DNA from: Branchiostoma belcheri
Taxonomy: Eukaryota > Chordata > Leptocardii > Amphioxiformes > Branchiostomatidae
NCBI RefSeq assembly: GCF_001625305.1
Contig: NW_017803046.1
Location: 2,078,890-2,142,889 of the forward strand
Direction of reading: 5' to 3'
Length of the DNA: 64,000 nucleotides
This document shows, piece by piece, positions 63,673-64,000 of this stretch. Below the pieces are notes generated by a model. It was not told the origin of the DNA. It saw only the letters and a program-made list of their open reading frames with translations, and did no database searches. Within the stretch, counting starts at the first letter, position 1; every line of letters begins with the position of its first letter. The translations under genes and the position numbers were made by a program.

Positions 63673-64000
63673 GTGGGGCTTGCTGTCTTAATGTTTATCA
63701 CATTTTGTTCACTCCATATCATATTGATATTTCAGTAACATCTGCACCAAAGACTAAACTTTCTAGTTACAATCATTTGGAATGGCTTCAGGATGAACAC
63801 AAAACAGACTAAAAAGCAAACATGACATGGAAGTTCACAAGATGGCAGGCTAAAACATAGAAGCTTTCGCAATTTGTACATCCTCCTGATTTTGGAAGCC
63901 AACAGATGAATTCTTTTTACATGTAGACTGTAATGTTAGTAGTACTAGTATCTTCAAAATAGTACCCATTGTCAAAATGCTATGTACTAAGGTAAATTTA

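Overview
The window looks like nuclear DNA of an invertebrate chordate, most probably amphioxus (Branchiostoma). All genes have many short exons with GT-AG introns, the proteins resemble vertebrate orthologues closely, and the introns are full of small DNA transposons, tRNA-derived SINEs and LINE remains. Two runs of N (11269-11296 and 29960-29979) show that it is a draft scaffold, and one stretch looks like two haplotypes joined end to end. The species call is an inference from gene content and style; no barcode sequence is present.

Layout: (1) 145-220, minus, the probable first coding exon of an unrecognised gene that runs off the left edge. (2) 2063-4915, plus, PCGF6 (RING protein of a variant Polycomb PRC1 complex). 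(3) 12491-7186, minus, ZNHIT6/BCD1 (box C/D snoRNP assembly) with an unusual repetitive acidic tail; one intron holds a Penelope-like inverted element carrying two hammerhead-ribozyme-like motifs. (4) 13335-20083, plus, a 397-residue GST-like protein whose third intron holds a broken LINE. (5) 28144-22238, minus, a GalNAc alpha-2,6-sialyltransferase (ST6GALNAC3/5/6 type) with two alternative last coding exons. Its first two coding exons are repeated at 31758-30052 behind a 51-bp minisatellite and an N gap. (6) 33706-40579, plus, MAN1B1 (ER alpha-1,2-mannosidase, GH47), complete except for a one-base frameshift in exon 8. (7) 44646 to beyond the right edge, plus, an AK5-like adenylate kinase with at least four tandem kinase domains instead of the two of mammalian AK5.

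The genes do not form an operon. Sialyltransferase and MAN1B1 both act on glycoproteins in the ER/Golgi and are divergently arranged. The grouping ST6GALNAC-AK5-ZNHIT6 recalls human 1p31-p22, and ST6GALNAC-MAN1B1-AK recalls 9q34, so the window may keep an ancestral chordate linkage.

The most unusual items are the four-domain adenylate kinase (two P-loop exons identical over 156 bp, a fourth domain that has lost several substrate-binding arginines, and an alternative terminal exon that would give a two-domain form), the duplicated terminal exon of the sialyltransferase, the paired hammerhead-like motifs, and the probable haplotype duplication with a LINE fragment present in only one copy. All exon boundaries were read by eye from splice signals, reading phase and family similarity; no transcript or database search was available.
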